Positions 10,001-20,481 are shown, counted from the stretch's first letter. The stretch is DNA of 64,000 nt from Ustilago trichophora (GCA_900323505.1 OOIN01000036.1:62001-126000); one strand, 5' to 3'. Made by a program: numbers and translations. The notes: generated from the letters alone by a model not told the origin.

Positions 10001-11309
10001 AAGTGAGTGAGACCGCACGCCCGCCTGGTCCGCCTATCGCCTAGAGCACGCGGCTTTGCAAGTCTGGGTGCCTTGCTGCCTTGCCTGCCTTTCTTTTCGC
10101 CTCGTCGCATTGGCCGGGCTGTGCCTCGATGGCCACCATCGACTGCTGAACAACCAAATGCCGTGTTGGACGCCACCGCCATCGAGCCCACTTTCTTCTT
10201 TTCCTTTTCCTTTTCTTTTTTTGACACTTTGCGACTGTCGCTTCTGCCAAGGCGGTCGCCCTCTTTTCCCGTCCCTATACCGCTCCGGGCTATGCTCAGT
10301 AGCCACACCAAAGCCTCTCTCCCTCTCTTTCCATCCCGCTCACATGTCAACTGTTACCTCTGCAGTTCAGTCTCTCCTTCCCTTCCCACCACCACATTCT
10401 ATCCACCACAGTCCTCCCCATCATCTTCTCGACTACACAAACAACTCAGCAGGCATCAACCTTCACCACATCTTGCTGTTTGCCTTTTCCAGGGCAACCG
10501 CTTCCTCTCGCCCTTTTTTGCTTTCTTCCAGCTTTCAGGTCGACGCTGTCTATCATCAGCAGCAACACGCATACATCACATCATCACTCTGACATGAGAC
10601 GATAGGTTCAACGCATCTTGTCTCTCATTTCTTGTTGACCACCTCTCTGGTATCTGCCAGCGGCCCTTCCCGCACAACACACTACCATCCATCTCTTCAT
10701 CAACGACACTCCCATCACCACCGCTCAGGTCATAGAGCTCTGCTACATTCGGTCTTGATACCGAGCACATTCGCATCAAATCTAGCTTTCCGCTCGCTCG
10801 TCAGCGCTGCTTGCTCTGCGCTCCAACTCCTCACCGTCCTGACGGTCTAATCTTCTACACGTCACTCAGTATCGTCCCGTTGGCTACGATCATCGACGTC
10901 CCCTCCTAGCACTCGGATACTCTGTTCGCCTACTCTGCGACCTTCGAGCTGCACAATTTTCCCACTCTTTCTCTCAACACATCTACTCTCGACCCATCAT
11001 ACCCCCATCTTAATTTGACTTGACCCATACCTCGACTCTGGTGTCACTTCTAAGGAAATTCCACCCCCATCCATCAGCTTCCCTCGCTCCCGACCGCGCC
11101 TCCAGCAACCCGGTGTACTTTCAACACTCGATTCCTCTGCTTTCACAAAGCACCTTGTCAACGTTCAGGCAAAACCAAGTCGCCTGTACACGAGCAAACC
11201 TGGTAATCAAGCCGGCCTAGTTCTCCAACTTCGCCAGCCCCCCTTTTTCGACGTTCAGCGTCTCTTCCATTTTCTAAAGGGCAAGCCCCTTTGGACCGTT
11301 CGACCGTTC

Positions 11310-13001
11310 ATGTCATTTGTCTCCAACACGTCTACCATCGACGCTTGTTTTTCCGCCAACGATACACGATCTGCTTCGCCTCTGCCACCCACCCACTCGC
11401 TTCGTATCCTTCTCGTCGATGACAACCACATCAATCTTTCGGTTCTCAGCACGCTTCTTAAGCGTCGTTTCGGTCATGCTCTAGCTCGTCCGCCCGTCAG
11501 CCTTGACAGCGGGCTCAAGGCGCTTCAGCTGCTCCGCACCCAGATCTTCGACCTCATCTTTATGGACATTGAGATGCCCTATCTCGATGGTGTCGAGTGC
11601 ACCCGTCGTATCCGAGCTGGCGAAGACGGCATCCTGACCGCCAACCGCAATGCTCACGTCGTCGCTGTGACGACCAATGTGGGCCCCGAGCCTGCCTCGC
11701 TGTACCGCCATGTTGGCATGGACGGCATGATTAGCAAGCCCGTCCGCTTCCACAACTTCCAGCAGTACATCTGCCCGCTTTCGATCGAGGCGTCCGAAGC
11801 CAAAGGCTCCGTCACTCCAGTGCTCGTTGGGTCTGAGAAGGTCTTGCCTCCAATGCCCCCCATCGACCTCGACCAGCGACTGTTCTTTGTGCCCACTGCC
11901 AATGGTGGCATGGTGACCACGTCCAAGTCGATGGACCGCGACTGTGGCTCGCCTACCCCCGAGTATTCGGATGCCAACCAGTTTGCTGCCATGCTCAAGG
12001 CGCAGACGTCCAAGTCGCTGCGCGATCGCAAGGCGCTTTCCATCAGCCGCTCCACCACGCTTTCTGAACCGCGCAGGTCGTCGTTCAATTCGCCTAGGTC
12101 GGAGCATCTTCCATCGATGATTCGATCTGTTCAGCAGTCGAGTGCTGCTGATATGGCCAACGCTGTTGCTGATGGCGATGCTGACGGCGATGTGCGAAGC
12201 ATGGAACAGGGCAGTGGCAAGGACGCCTCGAGCTCGCCCATGCTATCGTTCGAGTCGCTTGTCGAACGCGAGACCCGTGAACGTGAGCGTGAATGCATGG
12301 TGGAAAGGCGAGCACCTGTGCCTGTGAGGCCGGTGCCGATCCACCGCATCAGCTCGCCTGCGTATCTTCTGGACGCATCGCCAATCGGCCGCGTTCGTGC
12401 CGAGCCAGCCATGCGCTCCAATCCGGATCTGGTGCCGCATGCGGTGCGTCCTGACATCCGCCCGGTGCCACTTAAGCGACCGCTGCGCAACGACTCGGAC
12501 AGCTCCTCGCACAGCGCATCTTACAGTGCTGGCGACCAACACACGACCTCTTCGTCCTCGACTTGGTCGAACACCCCGCTGCCGTCGGACTACACGACCA
12601 CTACACAGCGCTCTGCCTCGCTCGAACTGCTGAGCAGCTTCAGCAGCCACCGCGCGACCAGCCCTTCGTCTGAACTCACTACGCCTGTCTCGTCTCCCGC
12701 CGATATGGACGCATTGACCGACGGCAAGGGTAACGACGATGACGAAGACGACATGCGCAAGGCCGTGTTCAGTCCTTGCGCCGATGATCTGCTCGTTTCG
12801 CGTAGCCCTGGTCTTGGTTTTCTGGACGCACCAATGCTGCCTGCGTTCCCGCCTCTGTCCAAGCATGCCATGTCGCTGCAGAACAGCCCGCGTATCATGG
12901 TGTGCAATGCCGAAGACGAAGACAAGCGTGGCATGCGTGGCCATCAACTGTGCCCACGTATGGAATCACTCGACCTGGATCATACACGTTCGCACCCCTA
13001 A
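11310..13001 (+). CDS. Response-regulator (REC) domain protein, orphan two-component regulator
   Basis: A single-exon 563-aa protein. Residues about 31-150 form a receiver domain. LRILLVDDNHINLSVL supplies the acidic pocket (D37, D38), LIFMDIEMPYLDG carries the phospho-acceptor Asp86, VVAVTTN supplies the conserved Thr, and MISKPV the Lys (about K143). Receivers of this type accept phosphate from a His-kinase/HPt relay. There is no DNA-binding HSF, GATA or histidine-kinase domain. The remaining 400 residues are Ser/Pro-rich, low-complexity and probably disordered, and contain RSASLELLSSFSSHR and a short acidic run DDDEDD. The domain plan differs from Skn7 and from long Ssk1/Mcs4 proteins, and is closer to the small stand-alone receivers of fungi such as Srr1-type stress regulators; that placement is inference. 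It has an unusually long upstream interval. Confidence 0.85.
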   Translation: MSFVSNTSTIDACFSANDTRSASPLPPTHSLRILLVDDNHINLSVLSTLLKRRFGHALARPPVSLDSGLKALQLLRTQIFDLIFMDIEMPYLDGVECTRRIRAGEDGILTANRNAHVVAVTTNVGPEPASLYRHVGMDGMISKPVRFHNFQQYICPLSIEASEAKGSVTPVLVGSEKVLPPMPPIDLDQRLFFVPTANGGMVTTSKSMDRDCGSPTPEYSDANQFAAMLKAQTSKSLRDRKALSISRSTTLSEPRRSSFNSPRSEHLPSMIRSVQQSSAADMANAVADGDADGDVRSMEQGSGKDASSSPMLSFESLVERETRERERECMVERRAPVPVRPVPIHRISSPAYLLDASPIGRVRAEPAMRSNPDLVPHAVRPDIRPVPLKRPLRNDSDSSSHSASYSAGDQHTTSSSSTWSNTPLPSDYTTTTQRSASLELLSSFSSHRATSPSSELTTPVSSPADMDALTDGKGNDDDEDDMRKAVFSPCADDLLVSRSPGLGFLDAPMLPAFPPLSKHAMSLQNSPRIMVCNAEDEDKRGMRGHQLCPRMESLDLDHTRSHP

Positions 13002-13369
13002 GTGCTTGAGGTTGCTCTGATCCGACATTAAACTGCCAAGCACCACAAAAAGGAACAAACGAATCACCACCACCCGGTTCATAACTGCTGCGTACGGTCT
13101 ACATAAGCATCACAAAAAGGGGATGTCAAGCTGCGAGGGACAAATTATTCTGAGTACTTATACACACGTCAAGCTTCCATCTATACATTGTCTCTCGCTG
13201 CATCCGATATATTTTGTATACCCCTCTTCTGCCTCTGTCTCTGTCTCTGTCTCTCTCTCTGTCTTTCTCTTGCTCTGGGCCACCACTTGTCACTTGCTTG
13301 GATCTTTTCTCTTTTCTATCGTATCCATACTTTTGTTGCTCTCAATATTGGGTTTTTTAGTCTCGTCGC

Positions 13370-13406
<37 letters not shown>

Positions 13407-14072
13407 TCTTGTATCTAGGGATTTTCTTTCTATAGGGCTCATTTTGTCATGACATTCTTGCTTTTCTTCTCTTTCTTTTCAAATGTGTGAGAGCGGGTTC
13501 TGAGAGTGCTCGACTTGAATTGCCTTGATAAGGTGAAAGGGGATGATAGCTGTGCTTACTAATGCTTATCTGCTCTCGGAGGGCACATTTTCCAAGTCAG
13601 CGCACACGCCAATTGAACAGAGCACAGAGCTCGTGTTGGACTCAAAAAAACAACACGCGCTCCTCTCTCTCTCGCTTTTTTCGCAATCTCAGCCAGACGC
13701 CCCTAAAAAGCGAAATCGCCCCCTCTTTGCCTTTTGGACGTGAGAAAATCACAAAAATACAATAATCATAATATTTCACATCGCCTCCTCGCCGAGAGTT
13801 GGTGCACGGACGGGTACAGTAGAGCGTGTAGTGTTGCGTGTGCTGGCCACAAAGTCAAGTTCGGTTTCCAAGATGGGCGCTGTGTGTGTGTGTGTGCTTT
13901 CTGCGAGCGATGGAATCGAAATGTGCACATCGGCGCAGTCATTCATCAGCTTGCCTTTTCCCCCAATCAACCCCCTATTCCACCAACTTGTCCCTTGTCA
14001 TCCTTTTTAACGATCTACAAAAGAATCCATCTTTTCCCTCACGACCATCACCCATACAACAGCTCATACATA
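13002..14072. other. Intergenic, 1.07 kb, CT-rich
   Basis: This stretch contains the 3' flank of the response regulator and the promoter of the tropomyosin gene, both on the plus strand. Two pyrimidine microsatellites are visible, TCTG/TC-type at about 13231-13270 and (CT)14 at about 13375-13402, plus a GTGTGTGT run near 13881. No open frame looks coding. Confidence 0.6.
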
Positions 14073-15241
14073 ATGGTGAGTCCATTCGATTCCCACACTT
14101 CCGCTCAAACCAAACGACTGCTGCAACTCTGGAACAGGTGTCAGATCGACACGTTGCAATGCAGGTGACAAGCATCACCAGGTGCTCAGCAGGATGTACA
14201 TGAAGAGTCGGGCTTGCATTGCTGTAGTGACAATGTGGTCAGGCTTCATGGAGTACGATTCACAGGCACACTCGGAGAGGTCTCGAAAACGATTTGCACC
14301 GACATGGCGAGGAGGCTGTGGCTAGACTTGCAAAGCAGCGATCTCGATGCTGGTGCTGCAGCAGGATTGTGGGACGAAACTGACTTTTGCTCTTCTTCAT
14401 TGACTTATCTCGAATCGCATCATCGACACACGCATTGCGAATCTGCTCCGGTCTGCTACGATATACGCAACAACGCCGGACGCTTCATTTCAAACCGATT
14501 TGCCGATCCATTTTGTTTTCGGATTCTCTCCGAACAGGACCGCATCAAGGAGGTAAGCGTCACCACATTCGAAACCACACGTACAAAGGCGACAGCCGGT
14601 CGCAATATCATCATCAAGAAGGGCGCAGCACACTGACCACTTTGCACGTATTCCTGCCCGGACTTGGAGAAATAACAGAAACTCAACTCGCTCCGTGTAG
14701 AGGCCGACGCAGCAAGCGAGCGTGCCGACGAGCTTGCAGCCAAGAACAAGCACCTCGAGCAGGAGCTCCTTACCAAGGACCAGGAGATCGCCTCGTTGCA
14801 GCACAAGCTCAGCGTCGCCGAAGGTGACCTCGACAAGCTCGAGGGCAAGCTGCACGAGCACAAATCGGCACGAGAGGAGCACGAGTCCAACGCCACCAAC
14901 TCGGAATCCCTCCAACGCAAGGTCGACCTCCTCGAGTCGGAGCTCGACACTGCCGAGAAGAACCTCCGCGAGACTACCGAGAAGTGAGTATTGCAGATTG
15001 TTTCACCAAAAATGTTCACTTGCCACTCAACAGGCTGACCGACTTCTTTTTTTGTCTCGTTTCCTTACCGTCACACAGGCTGCGACAGGTCGACGTCAAG
15101 GCTGAGCACTTTGAGCGCCAAGTCGCAACACTCGAGCGCGAGGTGGCCCAATGGGAGAAAAAGTACGAGGAGGCCGAAGAGCGCTACCGTACCTCGAAAG
15201 CAGAGCTCGACGAGGTGGTGGCACAGATGGAGAGCCTCTAG
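14073..15241 (+). CDS. TPM1: Tropomyosin
   Basis: Four coding exons: 14073-14075 (the ATG alone), 14538-14552 (15 nt), 14679-14983 and 15079-15241. All junctions are GT-AG and the frame closes to exactly 161 residues, the same length as fission yeast Cdc8 and yeast Tpm2. The protein begins MDRIKEKLNSLRVEAD, matching the MDKIREKL-type start of fungal tropomyosins. It is a continuous heptad coiled coil through LQHKLSVAEGDLDKLEGKL, ELDTAEKNLRETTEKLR and KKYEEAEERYRTSKAELDEV, ending AQMESL. It should form dimers that polymerise along formin-made actin cables and the contractile ring. A simple single-frame reading would miss the first six residues. A second, longer C-terminus may exist (see the next entry). 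Confidence 0.93.
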
Positions 15242-15685
15242 GTCATTGTCAGAGTCGGAGCTGGCGAGACGGATCGAAATGCAGAGGATGCAGGTTGTGA
15301 CCAAGGAGGATACGATTCCGACGACGAAGGCCAGTCGTTTGAGGATGCAGTGGAGGAGAAGGAGTCGGAAGAAAGGCAGCAAATCCATGACGATGGTGTG
15401 GCAGGCATGGTGCGCAGCTTGTCCCAGCGTACACTTGCGTTGGTGGCGCCTCCGGTCAAGGAGCTTCTGGTGACGCTGGTGGGCATTTGGGCTCAGATGC
15501 TGCTAGTGTTGCTTGCAACTAGGCCCGAGGCGGTGCAAGCAACATCCCACACCATCATCAGCAGCAACAGCAACAGCAATAGCAGCAGCACCGAGGCTAT
15601 GGACCACGAATTCGTTGATGCTGAAGCAGAACTCAAGCTCAGTGTCGATGATCCAATGGTGCGAGCCCAACCGCAGATTTGCTGA
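15163..15685 (+). other. Possible alternative tropomyosin 3' end: in-phase intron plus 143-codon extension
   Basis: The tropomyosin stop TAG (15239-15241) is followed in the same frame by 147 sense codons to a TGA at 15683-15685. Within the last exon there is a canonical donor GTACGA at 15163 and an acceptor GTCAG ending at 15252. Removing these 90 nt deletes the stop and keeps the frame, giving a predicted 279-aa product. The extension looks protein-like: an acidic segment with GGYDSDDEGQSFEDAVEEKE, then a hydrophobic stretch VKELLVTLVGIWAQMLLVLL, then a Ser/Asn-rich tail. It could be an alternative isoform, stop readthrough, or part of a separate gene; only transcript data can tell. No strong branch-point sequence is obvious. 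Confidence 0.4.
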
Positions 15686-16416
15686 TTAGTACCATTCACA
15701 ACGTACTATGTCTTCAACTCACTCCTCCTTGCATCCAAACTCAACCATCCTCTTTCATTGTCCCAGCATCTTGCACTCCAGCTTGTTCACGACTCTACCA
15801 ATGTCATCTAGAGCAAATAAAATCGCGTTTCCTTTTTCTCACTTTGCTGCTTGACACTGCTGTTCCTACGATTCAAGGTTGACTTGCTTGTAATCAGGAG
15901 AGAAAGAGAGACCGGTAGGTGTGGAAAGGTAGAGCTAAAGTTGGCGTGGTGAGGCACGTGACCGACTCGAGAGGAGTCGCGAGCAATTTTACGCAAAATT
16001 GGCGGTTGAGAGCGCGGAGAGTGTTTTTCTTTTTCGTGTTTCGACATGTTTTGGATGGCATGTGGATTTTCCATCACTCCACTCTCCCACTGCACACTTG
16101 CACAAAGGTACCAAGCACAAAGCACAAAGCACAAAGCACAAAGCAAACTTTGACAATGTGTTGAGAGAGTGTTACTTTTGATCAAAAGTCGACGCTCTCA
16201 GAGTCGTAAGCCGACGTAGAATCTTGACTTTCATTTCTCATTTTGGCAACCATCTTCACTTGCTTCAACTCCTCCGGAGAAGGTGCTCGTCATCCTACAC
16301 ACTCCCATCACTACACAACGGAAGCAAATCATCAGCAAGGCTACTCACCTGTTTCTTCTGCTCGACACTACTCGCTGACGGATCATCGTCGCATAGCATC
16401 CACACATCATATCATC
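15686..16416. promoter_or_regulatory. Intergenic and promoter region of kinesin gene
   Basis: This is about 730 bp of non-coding sequence between tropomyosin and kinesin, both on the plus strand. It contains a short tandem CACAAAG run at about 16115-16146. The frame before the kinesin ATG is open back to 16243 but begins without an ATG, so the start at 16417 is preferred. Confidence 0.5.
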
Positions 16417-18486
16417 ATGTCGAGCATCCCAGTGCCACAGACGGTCAAGCGCCAACGCTCGGCGGCTACCTTGCCTGGTACCGCTGGCCCCAGCAAGCTT
16501 CGAGAACCTGCAGCCGCTCGTGCAGTTCCCACCACTCGATCCGTCAGTACAGCCGATAGCGGAAGATTCGTCCCTGCTCGACGCACCGCCGCTACCACAT
16601 TGCCACGCGCACCCATGACCAACACTACCAACCGACCCGGTGTCGGCGCCACCACTCGCTCCGTCAGCGCATCGTCCAAAGTCGCCGCTGGTGCAGCTCT
16701 CGCTGGCGGTGCTACAGTTCGACGAGGCGTCACCAGCGTCACGCGCCTACGACCGGGCACCAACGCTGCTGTCGCTGCCGCCTCGCGCACAAGCAACGGC
16801 AGTGCCACATCTGCAGGTTCTGCCGACGTCGACCCATCCCGAATGGATGCTATGGAATCGCGACTCGCCTCGATGGCCGAGCTCTTTGAGCTGGAACGCC
16901 AAAAGACCGAAGAGAAATGGAACAAGGAGCGCTCCGAACGTCTTGCACAAGAAGACAAAGTGCGTCAGCTCGAAGAGGATCTCATCGAACAGCGCAAGAT
17001 CGCACAATCCAAACAGGATGAGATCAAGCGCCGACGTACTCTCGCCGATGACGAGATGCTTCAGCTTACCGCCAAGTTTAACCGCGAGAAGCGTCTGCTA
17101 GAGACAGAGCTCGAACAGGAACGTGAGACCGTCGCTGCGCTCAAAGCGACGCTCAACCAGCAAAGTACGAGCCACCTTACCATGGAGAGCACCAACACGG
17201 CGCTCCGTTCCCAGATCCAAGTGCTTCAGGACGAAATCGAGGCACTGCGAGCAAAGATCGCCAGCATGGACAAGGATGTAACCGAGACCAAGGAGGCGAA
17301 TCTCCACCTCGAAAACGAGCTTCGAGAAGCCGAATCGTTGAGGAGGAAACTGCACAACGAAGTGCAGGAACTCCGAGGCAACATTCGTGTCTTTTGTCGT
17401 GTTCGTCCGCCTTCCAACAACGATGCCAACAACGGCACCGAAGCCTTGGCAACCATCCGATTCCCCAACCAACGCGAAGCGACCCAGATCGAGCTTCTCG
17501 CCGCCGGCGAGTCTGCCTTGGGAACCGTCACGATGCGCAACCACCTGTTTACATTCGATCGAGTCTTCCAACCCACCGCATCGCAGGCCGACGTATTCGA
17601 AGAAATCGCCCATTTGACACAGTCGGTACTCGACGGATACAACACCTCGATCTTTGCCTATGGCCAAACCGGTTCCGGTAAAACCCACACGCTCGAAGGT
17701 GCACCCGATTCGATCAACAACCTTGGCAATGATCCGTCTGCCGATGCGGGAGCCGGTCTGATCCCTCGTGCGGTTCAGATGCTGTGGTCCACCGCCGAGG
17801 GTCTTAGGGACAAAGGGTGGAAGTACGACTTTGAAGGTTCCATGCTCGAGATCTATCTGGATAACATCAACGATCTTCTCGGTAAAGCAGAGGTCGATAA
17901 GGCCAAACATGAGATTAAGCATGATAAGGGACGTACTACTGTGTCTGACACTGTGGTTGTACCGTTGGATTCGCCAGCGCAGGTGTTTGCGCTGTTGGAA
18001 AAGGCGAAGAAGCGACGACAGGTGGCGGCGACGTTGATGAACGAGCGATCGTCTCGTTCGCATTCCGTGTTTATGCTTCGCGTTCGCGGTCAGAACGCAA
18101 CCACCATGGAAGCGTGTGATGCCGTTCTGTCGCTTGTCGATTTGGCCGGTTCCGAAAGACTCGCCAACAGCGGTAGCGACAAAGATCCCATCCGACTTAA
18201 AGAAGCCCAATCGATCAACAAATCCCTCTCCTCCCTCGCAGATGTCATCTCGGCCCTGGGACAGACCAAATCCTCGTCCTCCTTGAACCACATCCCCTAC
18301 CGAAACTCTACCTTGACCTGGTTGCTCAAAAACAGCCTAGGTGGGAATTCAAAAACCCTCATGCTTCTCGCATTGAGCCCGATGGCTGCCCATCTCAACG
18401 AAAGCTTGTGCTCGTTGAGATTCGCAACCAAGGTCAACTCGACTACTATCGGAACGGCAAAGGCGGTAAAATCTATCGCCAATTAA
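16417..18486 (+). CDS. Kinesin-14 family minus-end-directed motor (C-terminal motor)
   Basis: A single-exon 689-aa protein. The N-terminal 130 residues are basic and Ser/Thr/Ala-rich, a likely microtubule-binding tail. About residues 140-317 form a long coiled coil. The motor starts at NIRVFCRVRPP (about 321) and contains the P-loop AYGQTGSGKTHT (about 415), switch I NERSSRSHSVF, switch II LVDLAGSERL and the closing RNSTLTWLLKNSLGGNSKTLM. The neck sequence LHNEVQELRGNIRVFCRVRP directly before a C-terminal motor is diagnostic of Kar3/Ncd/HSET-type kinesin-14. Its role is spindle organisation and minus-end-directed transport or cross-linking of microtubules. The start is the ATG at 16417 (MSSIPVPQTVKRQ). 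It converges with BFR2, with 267 bp between the stops. Confidence 0.95.
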   Translation: MSSIPVPQTVKRQRSAATLPGTAGPSKLREPAAARAVPTTRSVSTADSGRFVPARRTAATTLPRAPMTNTTNRPGVGATTRSVSASSKVAAGAALAGGATVRRGVTSVTRLRPGTNAAVAAASRTSNGSATSAGSADVDPSRMDAMESRLASMAELFELERQKTEEKWNKERSERLAQEDKVRQLEEDLIEQRKIAQSKQDEIKRRRTLADDEMLQLTAKFNREKRLLETELEQERETVAALKATLNQQSTSHLTMESTNTALRSQIQVLQDEIEALRAKIASMDKDVTETKEANLHLENELREAESLRRKLHNEVQELRGNIRVFCRVRPPSNNDANNGTEALATIRFPNQREATQIELLAAGESALGTVTMRNHLFTFDRVFQPTASQADVFEEIAHLTQSVLDGYNTSIFAYGQTGSGKTHTLEGAPDSINNLGNDPSADAGAGLIPRAVQMLWSTAEGLRDKGWKYDFEGSMLEIYLDNINDLLGKAEVDKAKHEIKHDKGRTTVSDTVVVPLDSPAQVFALLEKAKKRRQVAATLMNERSSRSHSVFMLRVRGQNATTMEACDAVLSLVDLAGSERLANSGSDKDPIRLKEAQSINKSLSSLADVISALGQTKSSSSLNHIPYRNSTLTWLLKNSLGGNSKTLMLLALSPMAAHLNESLCSLRFATKVNSTTIGTAKAVKSIAN

Positions 18487-18753
18487 TGATGAACTCTAGA
18501 TTGCTTTTTTTTTTTTTTTTTGGGACGACTTCTCTTCGTCTAACCCCACCCTCGTTTATACTGTGTTTTAGCCCTTATGTATACCTTTTTTTGTTCGTTG
18601 TTCAAAGACATCCACTTGCTTTAAGTCAGCCTCATCAACAAATCGGCTCTGCACAAGTGACAATGTGATCGGAATGCTGTGTGATGGCAGTGGCACAAAA
18701 GTTTGAGAATGTGAATGTGATTGCTTTTCAATACTGCATAAAGATAGAAATTT

Positions 18754-20481
18754 TTAACCAAACACACGAAGTCCAGCGAGTTGCGCCTCTTCTTCCTTGT
18801 CCTCGCTGGTACTTTGTGCATCTTTCTCGTCGTAATCCGAATCCGTCTGTTTGACAAGCTGCATCGAGCTGCTAGCCAACTGTCTGAAGAGTCTTTCGAT
18901 CTGATCCTCTCCCCATCTGACTCGGTCTCTGATGGGAGGCATAAAGTTGACAATCTTTTCGTTGACCTCGTATCTCAACTTTCGACCTTTGGAAGCGCGC
19001 GTATCTACGGATTTTTTCTTCTTTCCACCGTTGAGACCGGAAAGCATCATTGCAGCTGTTGTTGCAGCACCCGCTCCAGAACTGACGCCAGATCGTCGCT
19101 CGATCAGCTCCTTAAGCAGGGTAGAGTAGAAATCGGAGTCGTCGAACACTTCAACGTCCTTGATCTCTTCCGAATCGGATGTCGTCGTCGAGGAACGACC
19201 GAGTTTGAAATGTCCTTCGGAATGTGTTCGTAGGACCTGAGTGCGAGAGATGAGCCGAGAAAGTCCATCTCCAGCAAGTACAGTGTCGATCTGCGAGGAT
19301 GGGGTTTGGTTGACCGCACGCAACTGGGTGAATTTGTTCCCGTTGGAAGCTGCGGCGGTGGCAGCGGCTGCAGAGCTGACTTTGAGACTCCACTTGTCCA
19401 ACACCTCCCTTCTGTGCGGCTCTGCCGCTGCAGAATACGTGGCAATATCGTTGAGGGTTGCATCGATCTGATCATGCGATGTGATCTCGGCCCATGTACG
19501 CTGTGCTTCCTCCTGATCTTCAGGTACAGTTACGTCAAAATCTCTCTTCCTCTTCCTCGTGGTCGAAGCTGCGGCAACAGCTCCATCTTGGTGATCTGAG
19601 CCGGAAGATGAGAGCGTATCGAGTCTCGTACGAAGCGAAAAAAGCGTCTCGGACAGTTCGAGCAGCTGTTCGAGCAGCAAGATGGCCGGCTCGATTGCGG
19701 TGCTCGAGGAAGAGATGGCTTCGGTGTAGACCGCAGGATCGGGTAGGCGGTTGACCTCGCGTAGGACCGATTGGGCTTTGATACGGGTCTCGAGGGCACG
19801 TTCAAACGTTTTGATCTGCTTGCGCACTTGTCGTCCCTTTTCGGCGTCTTCGAGTCGTCGCGCTTTGAGCGCTTTGGCTTGCGAGGCGGATTGCGCGATC
19901 TGGGCGGCGATGCTGGTGGTGGTCGAGGCGGCTGGTTGGAGGTCGTCTTGGCGATCGGAGGAAGAGGAAGAGAAGGATGCATCGTCGGCAAATCGGAGCT
20001 GTTTGGTGCTTTTCGTCGGAGCCTCTTGCTCCATCTCCTCGTCTTCTTCTGAATCTTCTTCTTCATCGTCATCGTCATCGTCGTTGCCATCTTCAGACTC
20101 TCCATCGAGCTCCTCCTCTTCGTCTTCATCATCATCAGCGTAGAGCTCAGCACGACTGCTCTTAACGCCCTGATACCTGGCATCATTGATCTTGTCGTTC
20201 TCGCTCAAAGCAGCCTTCTTGCGCATGTCGCTTGGTCCCACTTCGGCGTAGTGTGCGCGTGGGTTCATGTATTCCTCCTCGCCCTCTTCCTCGGCTCCAG
20301 CTCCAGCTCCATCCTCATCTTCATCTTCATCGTTATCTTCGGACCCGGAAGCGGAGTCGTTTCCATTGGCAAAAGTGGATGGACCGGCCTGATCAGCGTC
20401 GAGTGCTTCCGGGTCAAAGTCGACTGGAGCAGCGTTGGTCAGGGTGCCTAGCAAAGAGGCGAGTGAGGTTTTGGGCGGCAT
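18754..20481 (-). CDS. BFR2: Bfr2/AATF small-subunit processome protein
   Basis: A single-exon 575-aa nuclear/nucleolar protein. It starts MPPKTSLASLLGTLTNAAPVDFDPE and has the conserved AATF N-terminal element NPRAHYAEVGPSDMRKK, followed by long Asp/Glu runs. A central helical AATF domain follows (KTFERALETRIKAQSVLREVNRLPDP). The C-terminal TRAUB-type domain has VFDDSDFYSTLLKELIERR and ASKGRKLRYEVNEKIVNFMPP. In yeast Bfr2 works with Enp2 and the helicase Dbp4 in U3-dependent pre-18S rRNA processing; a Dbp4 orthologue lies in this same window. It is divergent from NSP1 across 379 bp. The assignment is firm from the TRAUB motif. Confidence 0.92.
   Translation of the reverse strand: MPPKTSLASLLGTLTNAAPVDFDPEALDADQAGPSTFANGNDSASGSEDNDEDEDEDGAGAGAEEEGEEEYMNPRAHYAEVGPSDMRKKAALSENDKINDARYQGVKSSRAELYADDDEDEEEELDGESEDGNDDDDDDEEEDSEEDEEMEQEAPTKSTKQLRFADDASFSSSSSDRQDDLQPAASTTTSIAAQIAQSASQAKALKARRLEDAEKGRQVRKQIKTFERALETRIKAQSVLREVNRLPDPAVYTEAISSSSTAIEPAILLLEQLLELSETLFSLRTRLDTLSSSGSDHQDGAVAAASTTRKRKRDFDVTVPEDQEEAQRTWAEITSHDQIDATLNDIATYSAAAEPHRREVLDKWSLKVSSAAAATAAASNGNKFTQLRAVNQTPSSQIDTVLAGDGLSRLISRTQVLRTHSEGHFKLGRSSTTTSDSEEIKDVEVFDDSDFYSTLLKELIERRSGVSSGAGAATTAAMMLSGLNGGKKKKSVDTRASKGRKLRYEVNEKIVNFMPPIRDRVRWGEDQIERLFRQLASSSMQLVKQTDSDYDEKDAQSTSEDKEEEAQLAGLRVFG

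Larger units (their letters stand above)
6306..11309. promoter_or_regulatory. 5-kb gene-free interval upstream of the response regulator
   Basis: No convincing gene is present, and open frames here have biased, shadow-like composition. Contents in order: an A27 run (6618-6644); paired ACAGT/ACTGT palindromes (7004-7059); further TACTGTAC or TACAGTAC tracts near 7225, 7375, 8590, 8745, 8842, 9225 and 9615; a GT run near 8864; and, from about 9,790 to 11,300, a strongly C/T-rich plus strand with many scattered ATGs. The last part looks like a long promoter plus 5' leader for the divergent plus-strand regulator at 11310. The first few hundred bases presumably hold the GatA promoter. Confidence 0.5.

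Noticed and set aside
10007..10597. 196-codon plus-strand frame upstream of the response regulator
   Set aside because: Ser/Pro/Phe/Leu-rich because the strand is C/T-rich; no ATG-led protein-like N-terminus. Better explained as leader sequence.
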